Source: Chlorobiota bacterium (GTDB lineage: Bacteria; Bacteroidota; Ignavibacteria; Kapaibacteriales; NICIL-2). Taken from it: DNA of 41,166 bases. Made by a program: the position numbers and the translations under genes. The stretch is from NCBI GenBank assembly GCA_026416585.1, contig JAOAEV010000044.1:1-41166 (forward strand), read 5' to 3'. Below are positions 33,167 to 41,166 of this stretch, piece after piece. Under the pieces are notes generated by a model. That model saw only the letters and a program-made list of their open reading frames with translations, had not been told where the DNA came from and did not search any database. Position 1 is the first letter of the stretch; each line of letters opens with the position of its first letter.

Positions 33167-35260
33167 ATGCAGTTTTTCAATCCACTCATGCTTTTGGGGC
33201 TGGCCGCAGCGGCAATCCCCATTCTGCTGCACCTGCTCAATCTCCGTAAGCTGCGACGTATCGATTTTAGCACCTTGCGCTTTCTGCATCAGCTGCAGCG
33301 GTCGCAAGTTCGACGCCTCAAAGTTCAGCAGTGGTTGCTGCTCGCGCTTCGAACTGGCATCGTTGTTTTCGCCGTGATTGCATTTGCTCGCCCGGTGATT
33401 ACAACATCGCTGCCGATTCTCGGTGCGACAGTGCGCAGTAGTGTGGTGATTGTGCTGGATAATTCGCCAAGTATGGATTTACGTGATGAACAAGGGCAGC
33501 GTTTCCGTGTTGCAATTCGTAAAGCTCGCGCCATTGTCTCGGCACTGCGCAATGGGGATGAAGTAGCACTTGTGACGACTGGTGACTTGCTGGCTGGCAA
33601 GAGCGTCGAAATGACAACAGCTCTTGGTTCGGTGCTCGAGCAGCTTGAATCGCTGCCACTGGCTTACGGCAGTGTCTCGATCGATGAAATGCTCGGAGTT
33701 GCCCAGAGCCTGCTGGAATCTGCACACAACGCACATCGCGAATTGTACCTGATTGGAGACTTCCAGGCGCACATGTTTCGATGGAACGACTCGACACAGC
33801 AGCGTCTTCTTGCGGAACGCATAATCGTTGTTCCCGTCTCACAGCGACCGGTACTCGATCAGATCGATCTTGCAATAGATTCGGTCGATGCTGTCACACG
33901 TGTTATCGAACCTGGAAAGCCTATCGAGATCACCGCACGTATCCGAAACAATTCGACAAAGTCTGTAACAGGTGCTGTCGTGCGTTTGCAGTTCAACGGT
34001 ACTCATGTCGCACAGCGCGCGCTGGATATACCTGCGCAACAGGTTCGCGTGCTGACTCTGCAAGCCCCAGCGCCAACTGATGGATTTATCGAAGCTGTTG
34101 TAGAACTCGAACCTGATGCCTCCGATGTCAACAACCGACGTTCGATGGCGTTTATCGTACCGCCAATGCCACGGGTGTTGCTGATTGGTTCGCAGAGCGA
34201 TGTCGTCTATGTCGCTTCAGCACTGGAAGCTCTGAGCGAACATCGCTCACCGCTCGTGCGGCATGTAGAGCCAACAGCTCTCGGTACAGTAACGCTGGAC
34301 GAATACGACGTGCTGGTACTGACCGAACCGCTCAGCTCCCCCAATATCGAGCGTGTGCGGGCGTATCTGGAAGCTGGGCGTGGTAATACCATCGTGTTTG
34401 CAAACAGCAGAGCAGCAGCCGTTCAACAACAGCGATTTGCTGCTGATTTGGGGTTAGGCAACATCGAGTTGCTACCGCCGCGTTCTGGGCAGCACTATCA
34501 GTTAGGGGATCTCGATTTGCGGCATCCGTTGTTCGCCGGTGTATTCCGTACAGAGTCCAGCGCACAGGCGATGCTCGAATCTCCTGCAATTGAACAGGCA
34601 CTGGTAAGTAAATCCGGCGTCGTTCTCGTTGGACTTGAACATGGTGCATTTCTTAGCGAGCATGTCATTGGCTCTGGTCGGGCGATCTACTGCGCAGTGC
34701 CACCAACATTTGCATGGAGTGCGCTGCCAACGTCAGGATTATTCCCGATTATCGTCGCACGTGCAACGCTCTACTTATCGGCGAAAGAAGCAGTTGGTAC
34801 AATGCTGACAGTCGGCGAGCGATGTCGCTTGCCTATACCGTCCCGGTATTCAATGAGCGATGTATTTCATGTTCGTGATGCAGCGGGGACACAAATAGCA
34901 GTAGGTTCAATCCGACTTGCAGGTAGTACGATAGTGGACCTCGGAACACAATTAGTACCCGGGTGCATTGTTGTTCGTGCTCAGCAGACGTCTGAACCCA
35001 TTACTGCCGCGACAGTGAATATTCCATCGTCGGAAGCTGTGCAGAATCAGGTAGCGCCCGAGCGTGTTGTGTCGTATATTACATTCCGGGTTGGGAGTGA
35101 AGATGTCGAGTTAGCTACCGATGCCGCATTATTAGGAACTCTCGTCGCACGGCAGCGACAGCGAGCAGAACTATGGCCATGGCTTGCCAGCGCTGCAGTA
35201 CTATGTGCACTTGGTGAAATGATTGTTGCTGGTCGGCTTGCACGTCGAACAGCAGCATAA
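33167..35260 (+). CDS. BatA-type membrane protein with von Willebrand A domain
   Basis: The frame opens at 32951, but the start is ATG 33167, giving 697 residues that begin MQFFNPLMLLGLAAAAIPIL, the N-terminal BatA double-transmembrane domain (segments about 5-25 and 55-75, with basic LRKLRRIDFSTLRFL between). A VWA domain follows with the metal-site motif Asp98-x-Ser100-x-Ser102 (VIVLDNSPSMD). Residues about 285-370 look like an Ig/CARDB-type beta module, and about 380-600 like a glutamine-amidotransferase-like fold, as in other Bacteroidota relatives. One C-terminal membrane helix (LWPWLASAAVLCALGEMIV) ends the protein. Probably inner membrane with a periplasmic middle part; role in envelope maintenance is inferred. 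dusB is divergent, 143 bp away. Confidence 0.88.
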   Translation: MQFFNPLMLLGLAAAAIPILLHLLNLRKLRRIDFSTLRFLHQLQRSQVRRLKVQQWLLLALRTGIVVFAVIAFARPVITTSLPILGATVRSSVVIVLDNSPSMDLRDEQGQRFRVAIRKARAIVSALRNGDEVALVTTGDLLAGKSVEMTTALGSVLEQLESLPLAYGSVSIDEMLGVAQSLLESAHNAHRELYLIGDFQAHMFRWNDSTQQRLLAERIIVVPVSQRPVLDQIDLAIDSVDAVTRVIEPGKPIEITARIRNNSTKSVTGAVVRLQFNGTHVAQRALDIPAQQVRVLTLQAPAPTDGFIEAVVELEPDASDVNNRRSMAFIVPPMPRVLLIGSQSDVVYVASALEALSEHRSPLVRHVEPTALGTVTLDEYDVLVLTEPLSSPNIERVRAYLEAGRGNTIVFANSRAAAVQQQRFAADLGLGNIELLPPRSGQHYQLGDLDLRHPLFAGVFRTESSAQAMLESPAIEQALVSKSGVVLVGLEHGAFLSEHVIGSGRAIYCAVPPTFAWSALPTSGLFPIIVARATLYLSAKEAVGTMLTVGERCRLPIPSRYSMSDVFHVRDAAGTQIAVGSIRLAGSTIVDLGTQLVPGCIVVRAQQTSEPITAATVNIPSSEAVQNQVAPERVVSYITFRVGSEDVELATDAALLGTLVARQRQRAELWPWLASAAVLCALGEMIVAGRLARRTAA

Positions 35261-35334
35261 TGGAAGGCAGAACAGTTTTCGGCCGATGTGCCGATACATA
35301 CAGACAAAGTTCAATACGTCGTATCTAAGCGACT

Positions 35335-37263
35335 GTGCGGACGGTTTACGCCCTTATTTTCTTGTATGCTGCAACTGCAGCGGTCGGGCAGGTTCAGCTT
35401 CGTGTGCCGAGTCCGGAGCAAGTGATTTATCCGGGACGTGTGCTACGCATTGAGTGGGAACACAATGCCGCGTTGCCTGTTGATATTTTGTTCTCGACAG
35501 ATCGGGGTGGCTCCTGGATTCCGATAGCTACCGCAGTTTCCGGGAATGGGATCGAGTGGATGGTACCGCAACTCGATACGGGTCGTGTGCTCGTGGCAGT
35601 GCAGTTGACCGCTACAATCGGATTAAAAACCATATTCACCATGAACGTACCTGATTCCGTTCAGGGTGCATGGTGGAATGATCCAGCTTCTATCGTTACA
35701 TTGTGCCGAGGCGGAACTATCAGCCAGATCAATGCACAGAATGGCTCTGCCCGTGGGGTACAAATTCAAGGAAGGATATCCACGCGTTGCATTTGTCCGT
35801 ATCCTACGGTGCAGGATTCTGTGGTGGTTGCCTTTGAGACTGATTTGGGTGTTGTCTCAATTGAAAAAGGCATATCCTCGGAATCATTTGGTGCGGTGCC
35901 GGGCGCAAACGTTCTTACCGTCGCGGCACATCCGACACTACCGATTGTTGCTGTTGGATATAGCGATGGACACGTCCGGTTATGGAGTATACCGGAGCGA
36001 CGTATTATCGGTGAGGTGCTATCACAGGCGCTTGGTGGAGTCAATGCGATTGCTTTTGATCCGAGCGGTAAACTACTGGCGCACTCCGGTGCTGATGGGG
36101 TGATCATCGTTGAACCCTGGGAAAACCTCGGAAGCAGTACTGAGCGTGTGTATCTGCTTGGTCATGGTAATGGAACGCCTGGCTCGAGTTGTGTTCGGGC
36201 GGTAACATTCCTGCCGCAGAGTACCTATCTTGCCTCAGCGGGTGAAGACAGCACTGTTCGGGTGTGGAATTACGCCAGTTGGCGAGCTGAACGAGTGTTC
36301 GCGGGTATGGTTGATATTGTTCAAGCACTGGCGCCGAGTGCTGATGGTAGCCGCTTGCTTGCAGGGACGCGCTCGGGGGTGCTCTACCACTGGAGTTTGG
36401 TAAGCGGTGAAGCAGTCCATCCGCCATTGTCGGTTGGTGAGGCGATTGTGGCGATGGGATGCCAGCCGCAGAACGATACTGTTTTTGTAGCGACCGCCAG
36501 TGGCACAGTAAGTGTCGCTGTTTTAGACCGTGTGCTACTTGCCAGAGATAGTGTCGCTGTGATGGTGCAATATCCATTCGGTCTCAAAGTGGGGACGTGT
36601 CGAGGAGTAATCGGTGACACAGTGCTGCTACCGATTTTTCTCGACCGAATGTACGCGGTGCCGTATTTCGAACATTCACACTTTGTAGCCCGTTGTACAG
36701 TTGTGTTGCCACCATCAGTGGCGATTGCCGGGAATCGCTGGCAGTACACCGAATATCCTCGTCGCTCAGCGTGGGACACGGTTGCTGTTCGGCTAACATT
36801 CGGTCAAGGCGATACTGTTGCGCGTATTCCGCTGGTTGTCATTGCAGCGCGCCCAACACAGCATCAAATTCGTGTGCTTGGGTCCCGTCCCATCGAATGG
36901 GAGCACTCGGTCACCGGGTTTGTTCTTGAGCGAGTCGTTGAAGGGGAAATTGTGATCGATACGCTCTGTGGTGTACAAACGCAGAGACTACCGGTTTTCA
37001 CTGAAGACATCGAAACGTCAGTGCAACCCAATCCAGCACAGAGTGTGATCGAGTTGGTGTTCTCAGCCATCGAGAGTGGAGCGTATCGTATCGAGTTACA
37101 GAGCCTCACACGTGGTGATGCTGCGGCACTATATGAAGGGCAGCTCGAACGCGGTCGGCAACGCTTAGTGCTCAACATTGCAGCCTTTTCAACCGGAGCC
37201 TATCGCATAGGGATCATTGGACCATCCACGTACCGCGCTGTAAGTTTGCTCATCGTTTGGTGA
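35335..37263 (+). CDS. Secreted WD40-repeat protein with Ig-like N-module and T9SS-type C-terminal domain
   Basis: A 642-residue protein from a GTG start: MRTVYALIFLYAATAAVGQ is a signal peptide. Residues about 22-105 match the Ig-like module of the protein at 1-3222 (VLRIEWEHNAALPVDILFST, GGSWIPIA, IEWMVP). Residues about 110-400 are WD40 blades, for example DGHVRLWSIPERRIIGEV and EDSTVRVWNYASWRAERV. The last ~80 residues (VQPNPAQSVIELVFSAIESG, ELQSLTRGD, FSTGAYRIGI) fit the T9SS type A sorting domain, predicting outer-membrane export and surface attachment or release. It lies 74 bp after the BatA-like gene, and no promoter is evident between, so cotranscription is likely. Ligand unknown. 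Confidence 0.88.
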   Translation: MRTVYALIFLYAATAAVGQVQLRVPSPEQVIYPGRVLRIEWEHNAALPVDILFSTDRGGSWIPIATAVSGNGIEWMVPQLDTGRVLVAVQLTATIGLKTIFTMNVPDSVQGAWWNDPASIVTLCRGGTISQINAQNGSARGVQIQGRISTRCICPYPTVQDSVVVAFETDLGVVSIEKGISSESFGAVPGANVLTVAAHPTLPIVAVGYSDGHVRLWSIPERRIIGEVLSQALGGVNAIAFDPSGKLLAHSGADGVIIVEPWENLGSSTERVYLLGHGNGTPGSSCVRAVTFLPQSTYLASAGEDSTVRVWNYASWRAERVFAGMVDIVQALAPSADGSRLLAGTRSGVLYHWSLVSGEAVHPPLSVGEAIVAMGCQPQNDTVFVATASGTVSVAVLDRVLLARDSVAVMVQYPFGLKVGTCRGVIGDTVLLPIFLDRMYAVPYFEHSHFVARCTVVLPPSVAIAGNRWQYTEYPRRSAWDTVAVRLTFGQGDTVARIPLVVIAARPTQHQIRVLGSRPIEWEHSVTGFVLERVVEGEIVIDTLCGVQTQRLPVFTEDIETSVQPNPAQSVIELVFSAIESGAYRIELQSLTRGDAAALYEGQLERGRQRLVLNIAAFSTGAYRIGIIGPSTYRAVSLLIVW

Positions 37264-37288
37264 TACTTTACATCGGGCAGGCGTTTCA

Positions 37289-38215
37289 ATGGCGGACGAA
37301 GCAGCCATTGTTGTTCATCCGGCAGTTGTGTTCTACCGATGCGGACTTGTCCAGTTGCAACTGCAGTTGCGTGATGTGCTTAGTCAGTGGTTCTATGCGG
37401 TGGTTGAGCAGCGTCCTCTGCTACTGGATCGGTACGCGGCATTGTTCGGAGAACTCGAGCATCAGCTCCAGGTCGAAACATTGCGTGCATCAATGCTTCG
37501 ACGGTTGTGCGAGCTGGTGCAGCTGTATCGGCGTCGGGGAGAAGCGATAACACCGGAACTACTTAGACGTATGTGCCAGCTGGTCGAACGTGAATACCGT
37601 AACTATCGGCAAGGTGTGATGTCAACAGCGGCGACAACACGTGGTGGAACAGCTACCAGGGAAAGCGAACGTTCCTTCGAGATGAGCCAGCGTGCGCGAC
37701 AGTGTGTGGATCTATACCGAGATTTGGTTAAGCGGCTTCATCCTGATCGCGAAGGGGATACGGATTTGTTTGAACGGTACTGGAACATCATGCAACAAGC
37801 GTATGAAGCCGGTGATCTAGAGCGTTTGCGGACAGTGCACGGCATTGTTTGTATCGAGTCACAATTTCGTGTTGGTGCAGGCGAAACACTAGAGGGTCTG
37901 CAGCGGACATACAGGCGTTTGTTGTACCGACTCGACTATGAGCGTCGTCGGCTGGTCCGTTTACAGCAACAGGAACCATGGGTATTTGCCGAGCAATTGG
38001 ACGATCTGAGTTGGATTGCCCGACGGCGTACAGAGTTGGAGCAACTCATCGAACGACAGCGTCGGGTAGCGGAACTTGCAATCGAACAGCTCCATGAAAG
38101 CGATGCACGGAATTGGCAAGAGTATCTCAGCCGTGCATATACTGACGAAGTGCCTGATGATATGTTCGCTGATGAATTTTTCCGGAACACGTACTTTTCC
38201 TCTGTGCGAGGTTAG
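37289..38215 (+). CDS. Uncharacterised helical protein with a J-domain-like segment
   Basis: 308 residues, strongly helical and rich in Arg, Leu, Gln and Glu; no signal peptide or membrane segment. Around residues 133-180, MSQRARQCVDLYRDLVKRLH followed by PDREGD resembles helix II and the HPD loop (His151-Pro152-Asp153) of DnaJ domains, then DLFERYWNIMQQAYEAGD resembles helix III. It would be a divergent J-domain able to stimulate an Hsp70. The flanking regions (about 1-110 and 205-290) look like coiled coil. It lies 25 nt after the WD40 gene and before the ribosomal protein operon. I cannot assign it to a named family. Confidence 0.75.
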   Translation: MADEAAIVVHPAVVFYRCGLVQLQLQLRDVLSQWFYAVVEQRPLLLDRYAALFGELEHQLQVETLRASMLRRLCELVQLYRRRGEAITPELLRRMCQLVEREYRNYRQGVMSTAATTRGGTATRESERSFEMSQRARQCVDLYRDLVKRLHPDREGDTDLFERYWNIMQQAYEAGDLERLRTVHGIVCIESQFRVGAGETLEGLQRTYRRLLYRLDYERRRLVRLQQQEPWVFAEQLDDLSWIARRRTELEQLIERQRRVAELAIEQLHESDARNWQEYLSRAYTDEVPDDMFADEFFRNTYFSSVRG

Positions 38216-38257
38216 GTACTCGTCCTGCCTACTGTATCGGAAAAAGAAGCGACACTG

Positions 38258-38265
38258 TATTTTTG
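38258..38265 (+). promoter_or_regulatory. Candidate -7 element of the rplM-rpsI-rpsB-tsf operon
   Basis: TATTTTTG, an exact TAnnTTTG, within GACACTGTATTTTTG, nearly identical to the thiolase promoter context. A good -33 TTTG is not present at the usual spacing. It is 43 bp before the rplM start. Confidence 0.4.
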
Positions 38266-38308
38266 CAGACTTGCAATACGGATTGTTCATTTTTCCTTGC
38301 TTGTTACG

Positions 38309-38761
38309 GTGAAACCGACAGACACGATTACACGTTCGGTACGAGCTGACCACGTCGAGCGGCGGTGGTGGGTTGTTGATGCTGCGGGGCAAACTCTGGG
38401 GCGTCTGGCTTCCCGGATTGCTACACTTATTCGTGGTAAGCACAAGCCATCGTTTACGGCGCATGTGGATTGTGGCGATTACGTTATCGTCGTTAACGCC
38501 GAGAAAGTGATTCTCACGGGCAAACGCCCTGAACAAAAACAGTACTTTCGATACACAGGCTATCCGGGTGGAGCACGGTTCGATTCGTTTCGAGAATTGA
38601 TCGAACACAATCCTGCAGCAATTATCGAACATGCTGTCTATGGTATGCTCCCGAAAAATCGGCTCGGTCGGCGTATGCGGCTCAAGCTCAAAGTCTATGC
38701 TGGTCCGAATCACCCGCATCATGCGCAGAAGCCGGAGTCGTATCCTCTCACATCAGCATAA
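38309..38761 (+). CDS. rplM: 50S ribosomal protein L13
   Basis: 150 residues, one of the early 23S rRNA-binding assembly proteins. ERRWWVVDAAGQTLGRLASR, RGKHKPSFTAHVDCGDYVIV and the C-terminal NRLGRRMRLKLKVYAG are characteristic. Start choice is uncertain: I use GTG 38309 (KPTDTITRSV after the initiator), in keeping with family length; a TTG at 38297 is the alternative. There is no clear ribosome binding site. rpsI follows 24 nt later, the usual L13-S9 pair, and the operon continues with rpsB, tsf and pyrH. Confidence 0.95.
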   Translation: MKPTDTITRSVRADHVERRWWVVDAAGQTLGRLASRIATLIRGKHKPSFTAHVDCGDYVIVVNAEKVILTGKRPEQKQYFRYTGYPGGARFDSFRELIEHNPAAIIEHAVYGMLPKNRLGRRMRLKLKVYAGPNHPHHAQKPESYPLTSA

Positions 38762-38785
38762 TATCCATCGTTTAGCAGCTACAGC

Positions 38786-39172
38786 ATGAAAGACTTTTAC
38801 GGCACTGGACGGCGTAAAGAGGCGACTGCCCGCGTGCGTATTCGCCCTGGCAGTGGTACCATCACCGTCAATGGTCAACGTTTTGAAGAGTACTTCCCCG
38901 TCGTCACCACGCGTCTGACGGTACTCAAGCCACTGCACGTGACAGCGACGGAGGGGAAATTCGACGTGATAGTGCTCGCTGACGGTGGGGGCAAAAGCGG
39001 TCAAGCTGGTGCTATTAGCCACGGATTGGCGCGCGCATTAGTTGAATACGACGCGTCGTTCCGCGCAGTTTTACGCCAACATGAATTGCTCACCCGTGAT
39101 CCTCGAATGGTTGAGCGCAAAAAGTATGGTCAGAAAAAAGCACGGAAGCGTTTCCAATTTTCCAAACGCTGA
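38786..39172 (+). CDS. rpsI: 30S ribosomal protein S9
   Basis: 128 residues, a normal length. [19 protein letters not shown] at the N-terminus, [17 protein letters not shown] in the middle, and the conserved basic tail [17 protein letters not shown] that reaches the P-site tRNA. It is placed between rplM and rpsB as in most Bacteroidota. Confidence 0.97.
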   Translation: MKDFYGTGRRKEATARVRIRPGSGTITVNGQRFEEYFPVVTTRLTVLKPLHVTATEGKFDVIVLADGGGKSGQAGAISHGLARALVEYDASFRAVLRQHELLTRDPRMVERKKYGQKKARKRFQFSKR

Positions 39173-39304
39173 TGTATTTGGCAGCGGGCAGCTGCTCAAC
39201 GCTACCATGCTCTGGAATTCCACGCGCGGTGTGTTCCTGCAACAGTGCAGGAATGGGCGTGGTATGTGAACAGAGCAGATGTTCAACACCACTGGTTACA
39301 CTCT
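39173..39304 (+). ncRNA. Structured leader upstream of rpsB, candidate S2 autoregulatory RNA
   Basis: The 132-nt gap between rpsI and rpsB holds two hairpins. The first: outer arms CCACGC (39220-39225) and GCGTGG (39257-39262) and inner perfect arms TTCCTGC (39234-39240) and GCAGGAA (39247-39253) around a 6-nt loop, an interrupted helix with internal loops. The second: TGAACA (39267-39272) and TGTTCA (39280-39285). No T-tract follows either, so translational control by S2 is more plausible than termination. I cannot match it to a described leader family. Confidence 0.5.
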
Positions 39305-40156
39305 ATGGTTAGTCTCGAACAACTATTGGAAGCCGGCGCGCATTTTGGTCACTTGCGGCGTCGGTGGAATCCCAAAATGCGTCCATTCATCTACGGAGAA
39401 CGCGAAGGGATTCACATTATTGACCTCCGCAAAACGGTCGTTCTTCTCGATCTGGCTCGGCAAGCGGCGTTGGACATCGCTGCCGAAGGGAAGGTTGTCC
39501 TCTTTGTTGGGACCAAGCCCCAGGCAAAAGAAGCGATCAAAGCTGCTGCACAACGATGCGGTATGCCCTACGTTGTCGAACGCTGGCTTGGCGGTATGCT
39601 CACGAACTTTTCCACAATCCGCCGCAGCATCAAACGGCTTGCAACCATTGATAAAATGGAAGCCGACGGCACGTTCGACAAGCTGACCAAGAAAGAGCGT
39701 TTACTCCTGAGCCGAGAGCGCGACCGCTTGCGATTGGTCTTTGGCGGTATCGAAGACATGACGCGTCTCCCGGGTGCACTCTTTGTTGTTGACATCAAAA
39801 AAGAGGATATAGCCGTCCAGGAAGCGCATATCCTCGGGATTCCGGTTATCGGCATTGTGGACACCAACAGCAACCCGGAAGAGGTAGACTACCCCATTCC
39901 AGCTAATGACGATTCAGTCAAAACGATCGATCTGGTGGCGAGTGTTATTAGCGAAGCCATCGTTGAGGGCAAACAAATCGCGAAAACACGGGCAGCCGAT
40001 CTTGCTGCATCCGGCGAACGCGAAGCAAAGGAAACAGAAACCGCACCCGTTGCGGAAGAATCGCCGAGGCGACGATTGCGTCAGCGCCGCCGCACGGGTG
40101 GACGCGCCAATACCGACCGGCCGGCCGGCACTTCGCAACAATCCAGCGACGAATAG
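39305..40156 (+). CDS. rpsB: 30S ribosomal protein S2
   Basis: 283 residues from ATG 39305 (MVSLEQLLEAGAHFGHLRRR); the upstream open frame to 39245 runs through the leader hairpin and is rejected. Diagnostic segments are RRRWNPKMRPFIYG, IIDLRKTVVLLDLA, FVGTKPQAKEAI, RWLGGMLTNFSTIRRS, PGALFVVDIKKE and GIVDTNSNPEEVDYPIPAND. A ~45-residue C-terminal tail beyond the S2 fold is basic then polar (SPRRRLRQRRRTGG), which resembles in composition the TilS extension. tsf follows after 30 nt. Confidence 0.97.
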   Translation: MVSLEQLLEAGAHFGHLRRRWNPKMRPFIYGEREGIHIIDLRKTVVLLDLARQAALDIAAEGKVVLFVGTKPQAKEAIKAAAQRCGMPYVVERWLGGMLTNFSTIRRSIKRLATIDKMEADGTFDKLTKKERLLLSRERDRLRLVFGGIEDMTRLPGALFVVDIKKEDIAVQEAHILGIPVIGIVDTNSNPEEVDYPIPANDDSVKTIDLVASVISEAIVEGKQIAKTRAADLAASGEREAKETETAPVAEESPRRRLRQRRRTGGRANTDRPAGTSQQSSDE

Positions 40157-40186
40157 TTCTTGTGTTCAACTGTTGACAATAGCAAG

Positions 40187-41026
40187 ATGGTTACGCTTGA
40201 AATGATCAAACGACTCCGCGAAAAAACTGGCGCGGGAATGTCCGATTGCAAAAAAGCTCTCGAAGAATCCAGTGGTGATATGGATGCCGCCATCGAATAC
40301 TTACGGAAAAAGGGCGCTGCATCGGCAGCAAAACGTGCGGATCGCGTTGCCAAAGAAGGCGTCGTGTTGGCAGTAGCAACCCCCGATGGCAGACGTGCAG
40401 CGATTGTCGAGGTCAATTGCGAAACCGATTTCGTCGCACGCAATGAGGAATTTGTCAATTTTGTCCGTGCCGTTGCTAATGCGGTCTTGGAGACCGGAAC
40501 AATCGAGGGCGATGCACTCTGGCATTACTCGCTGGGCGATAAAACACTCGGGAACTTGCGCGATGAGGTACTTGCTAAATTCAACGAACGTATCGAGCTG
40601 CGCAGAGCAGAGTTTTGGCAAACCGACGGCGTGATTGGATTATACAATCACTTTGGTAATCGGCTCTCAGTGTTGGTCGAGTTCGCTGGGAATATTACGC
40701 CGACAAATCCAGTTGTCAATGATATCGCGATTCAAATTGCTGCGATGAATCCACAATATGTCTCGCGCGAGGATATTTCCGGCGAAACGCTTGCCAAGGA
40801 ATTAGAAATTGGCAAAGAACAAGCACTCAACGAAGGAAAAAAGCCTGAAATTGCCGAGCGAATTGCAAGAGGTCGACTCGAAAAATTCTTCCAGGAACAG
40901 TGCCTGTTGGAGCAATCCTTTGTCAAAGGCAATGGCGATCAAACGGTCGCGGCTGTCCTCCATCAACTCGGCGACTCGGTGAAAGTTGTTCGTTTCCGTC
41001 GTTACGCACTCGGAGAGTCGGCATAA
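40187..41026 (+). CDS. tsf: Elongation factor Ts
   Basis: 279 residues from ATG 40187 (MVTLEMIKRLREKTGAGMSD). Ts recycles EF-Tu by exchanging GDP for GTP. The N-terminal UBA-like domain has TGAGMSDCKKALEESSGDMD, and the core has VEVNCETDFVARNEEFVNFV, which contains the TDFV motif that inserts at the EF-Tu Mg site. The C-terminal module GKKPEIAERIARGRLEKFFQ is typical. It sits between rpsB and pyrH, the conserved gene order. Confidence 0.97.
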   Translation: MVTLEMIKRLREKTGAGMSDCKKALEESSGDMDAAIEYLRKKGAASAAKRADRVAKEGVVLAVATPDGRRAAIVEVNCETDFVARNEEFVNFVRAVANAVLETGTIEGDALWHYSLGDKTLGNLRDEVLAKFNERIELRRAEFWQTDGVIGLYNHFGNRLSVLVEFAGNITPTNPVVNDIAIQIAAMNPQYVSREDISGETLAKELEIGKEQALNEGKKPEIAERIARGRLEKFFQEQCLLEQSFVKGNGDQTVAAVLHQLGDSVKVVRFRRYALGESA

Positions 41027-41044
41027 ATATCACGGAGAAGTTCT

Positions 41045-41166
41045 ATGGCGACGCCGAAGTATCGCCGCATACTGCTCAAGCTCAGCGGCGAGTCCTTGAT
41101 GGGCACGCAGAGCTATGGCATTGATCCGGCGATGTTGCGGCAGTTCGCCACCGATATAGCTGACGT
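41045..41166 (+). CDS. pyrH: UMP kinase, N-terminal part (cut by window edge)
   Basis: Begins at ATG 41045, 18 nt after tsf, and runs off the right edge after 40 complete codons. [20 protein letters not shown] is the N-terminus of bacterial UMP kinase, which phosphorylates UMP to UDP, and the lysine-rich KLSGE glycine loop binds the phosphates. Position after rpsB-tsf agrees with the usual order, where frr would follow. Confidence 0.93.
   Translation, partial: MATPKYRRILLKLSGESLMGTQSYGIDPAMLRQFATDIAD

Noticed and set aside
37961-38722. 253-codon minus-strand ORF opposite the J-domain gene and rplM
   Set aside because: It is antisense to conserved L13 coding sequence and has no recognisable features.
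1-41166. tRNA or rRNA genes, CRISPR arrays, transposases, att sites
   Set aside because: Reading the intergenic gaps on both strands showed no cloverleaf with a CCA-end context, no spaced repeats and no recombinase gene.

Overview
The window reads as chromosome of a bacterium from the Bacteroidota / Chlorobiota / Kapaibacterota side of the tree. The signs are: a C-terminal domain of the type IX secretion (T9SS type A) kind on the secreted protein at 35335-37263; a BatA-like membrane VWA protein; an ArgF' carbamoyltransferase of the acyl-ornithine type; Tt-type isocitrate dehydrogenase; and several copies of the Bacteroidota-style -7 promoter element TAnnTTTG. I favour a Kapabacteria-like lineage, but that is inference; no rRNA gene is present.

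Layout. 1-3222 (minus): the N-terminal 1074 residues of a large secreted beta-propeller / Ig-like / choice-of-anchor-D protein that runs off the left edge. 3223-4052: low-GC, no convincing gene. 4053-10049 (minus): a compact chemotaxis operon, soluble CZB-domain receptor > cheV > cheV > cheY > cheZ > cheA, without cheW, cheR or cheB, and visibly poorer in GC than its surroundings. 10124-16979 (minus): a seven-gene arginine operon, GNAT acyltransferase > argG > argC > argF' > argB > argE > argH, mostly with 4-nt overlaps. 16980-17457: a divergent intergenic region carrying what looks like a complete arginine attenuator. 17458-22524 (plus): thiolase, isocitrate dehydrogenase, M3 peptidase, DEDDy exonuclease. 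22514-25877 (minus): heptosyltransferase-like GT9 > rluB-like > Tat-exported superoxide dismutase > YihY membrane protein. 25946-27568 (plus): two consecutive enzymes of 3-hydroxyanthranilate catabolism. 27502-28230 (minus): rlpA. 28478-33023 (minus): dusB > GT2 > tilS > hpt. 33167-38215 (plus): BatA-like VWA protein, secreted WD40 protein, J-domain-like protein. 38309-41166 (plus): rplM, rpsI, rpsB, tsf, pyrH (cut by the right edge).

Main result. Upstream of the arginine operon, on the same strand, I find a 34-codon leader ORF (17183 to 17079) with nine Arg codons, five of them within seven consecutive codons (CGA x3, His, Val, CGA x2). These are followed at once by a hairpin whose 3' arm is perfectly complementary over 10 nt to the 5' arm and loop of a downstream intrinsic terminator, which ends about 30 nt before the first gene. 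This is the geometry of classical trp/his-type transcription attenuation, here apparently sensing charged tRNA-Arg. Secondary points: the Helicobacter-like, methylation-free chemotaxis set; an Ala at the residue that separates acetyl- from succinyl-ornithine carbamoyltransferases; a ~235-residue basic low-complexity extension on TilS; and a structured leader before rpsB. I saw no tRNA, rRNA, CRISPR array, insertion sequence or prophage gene.
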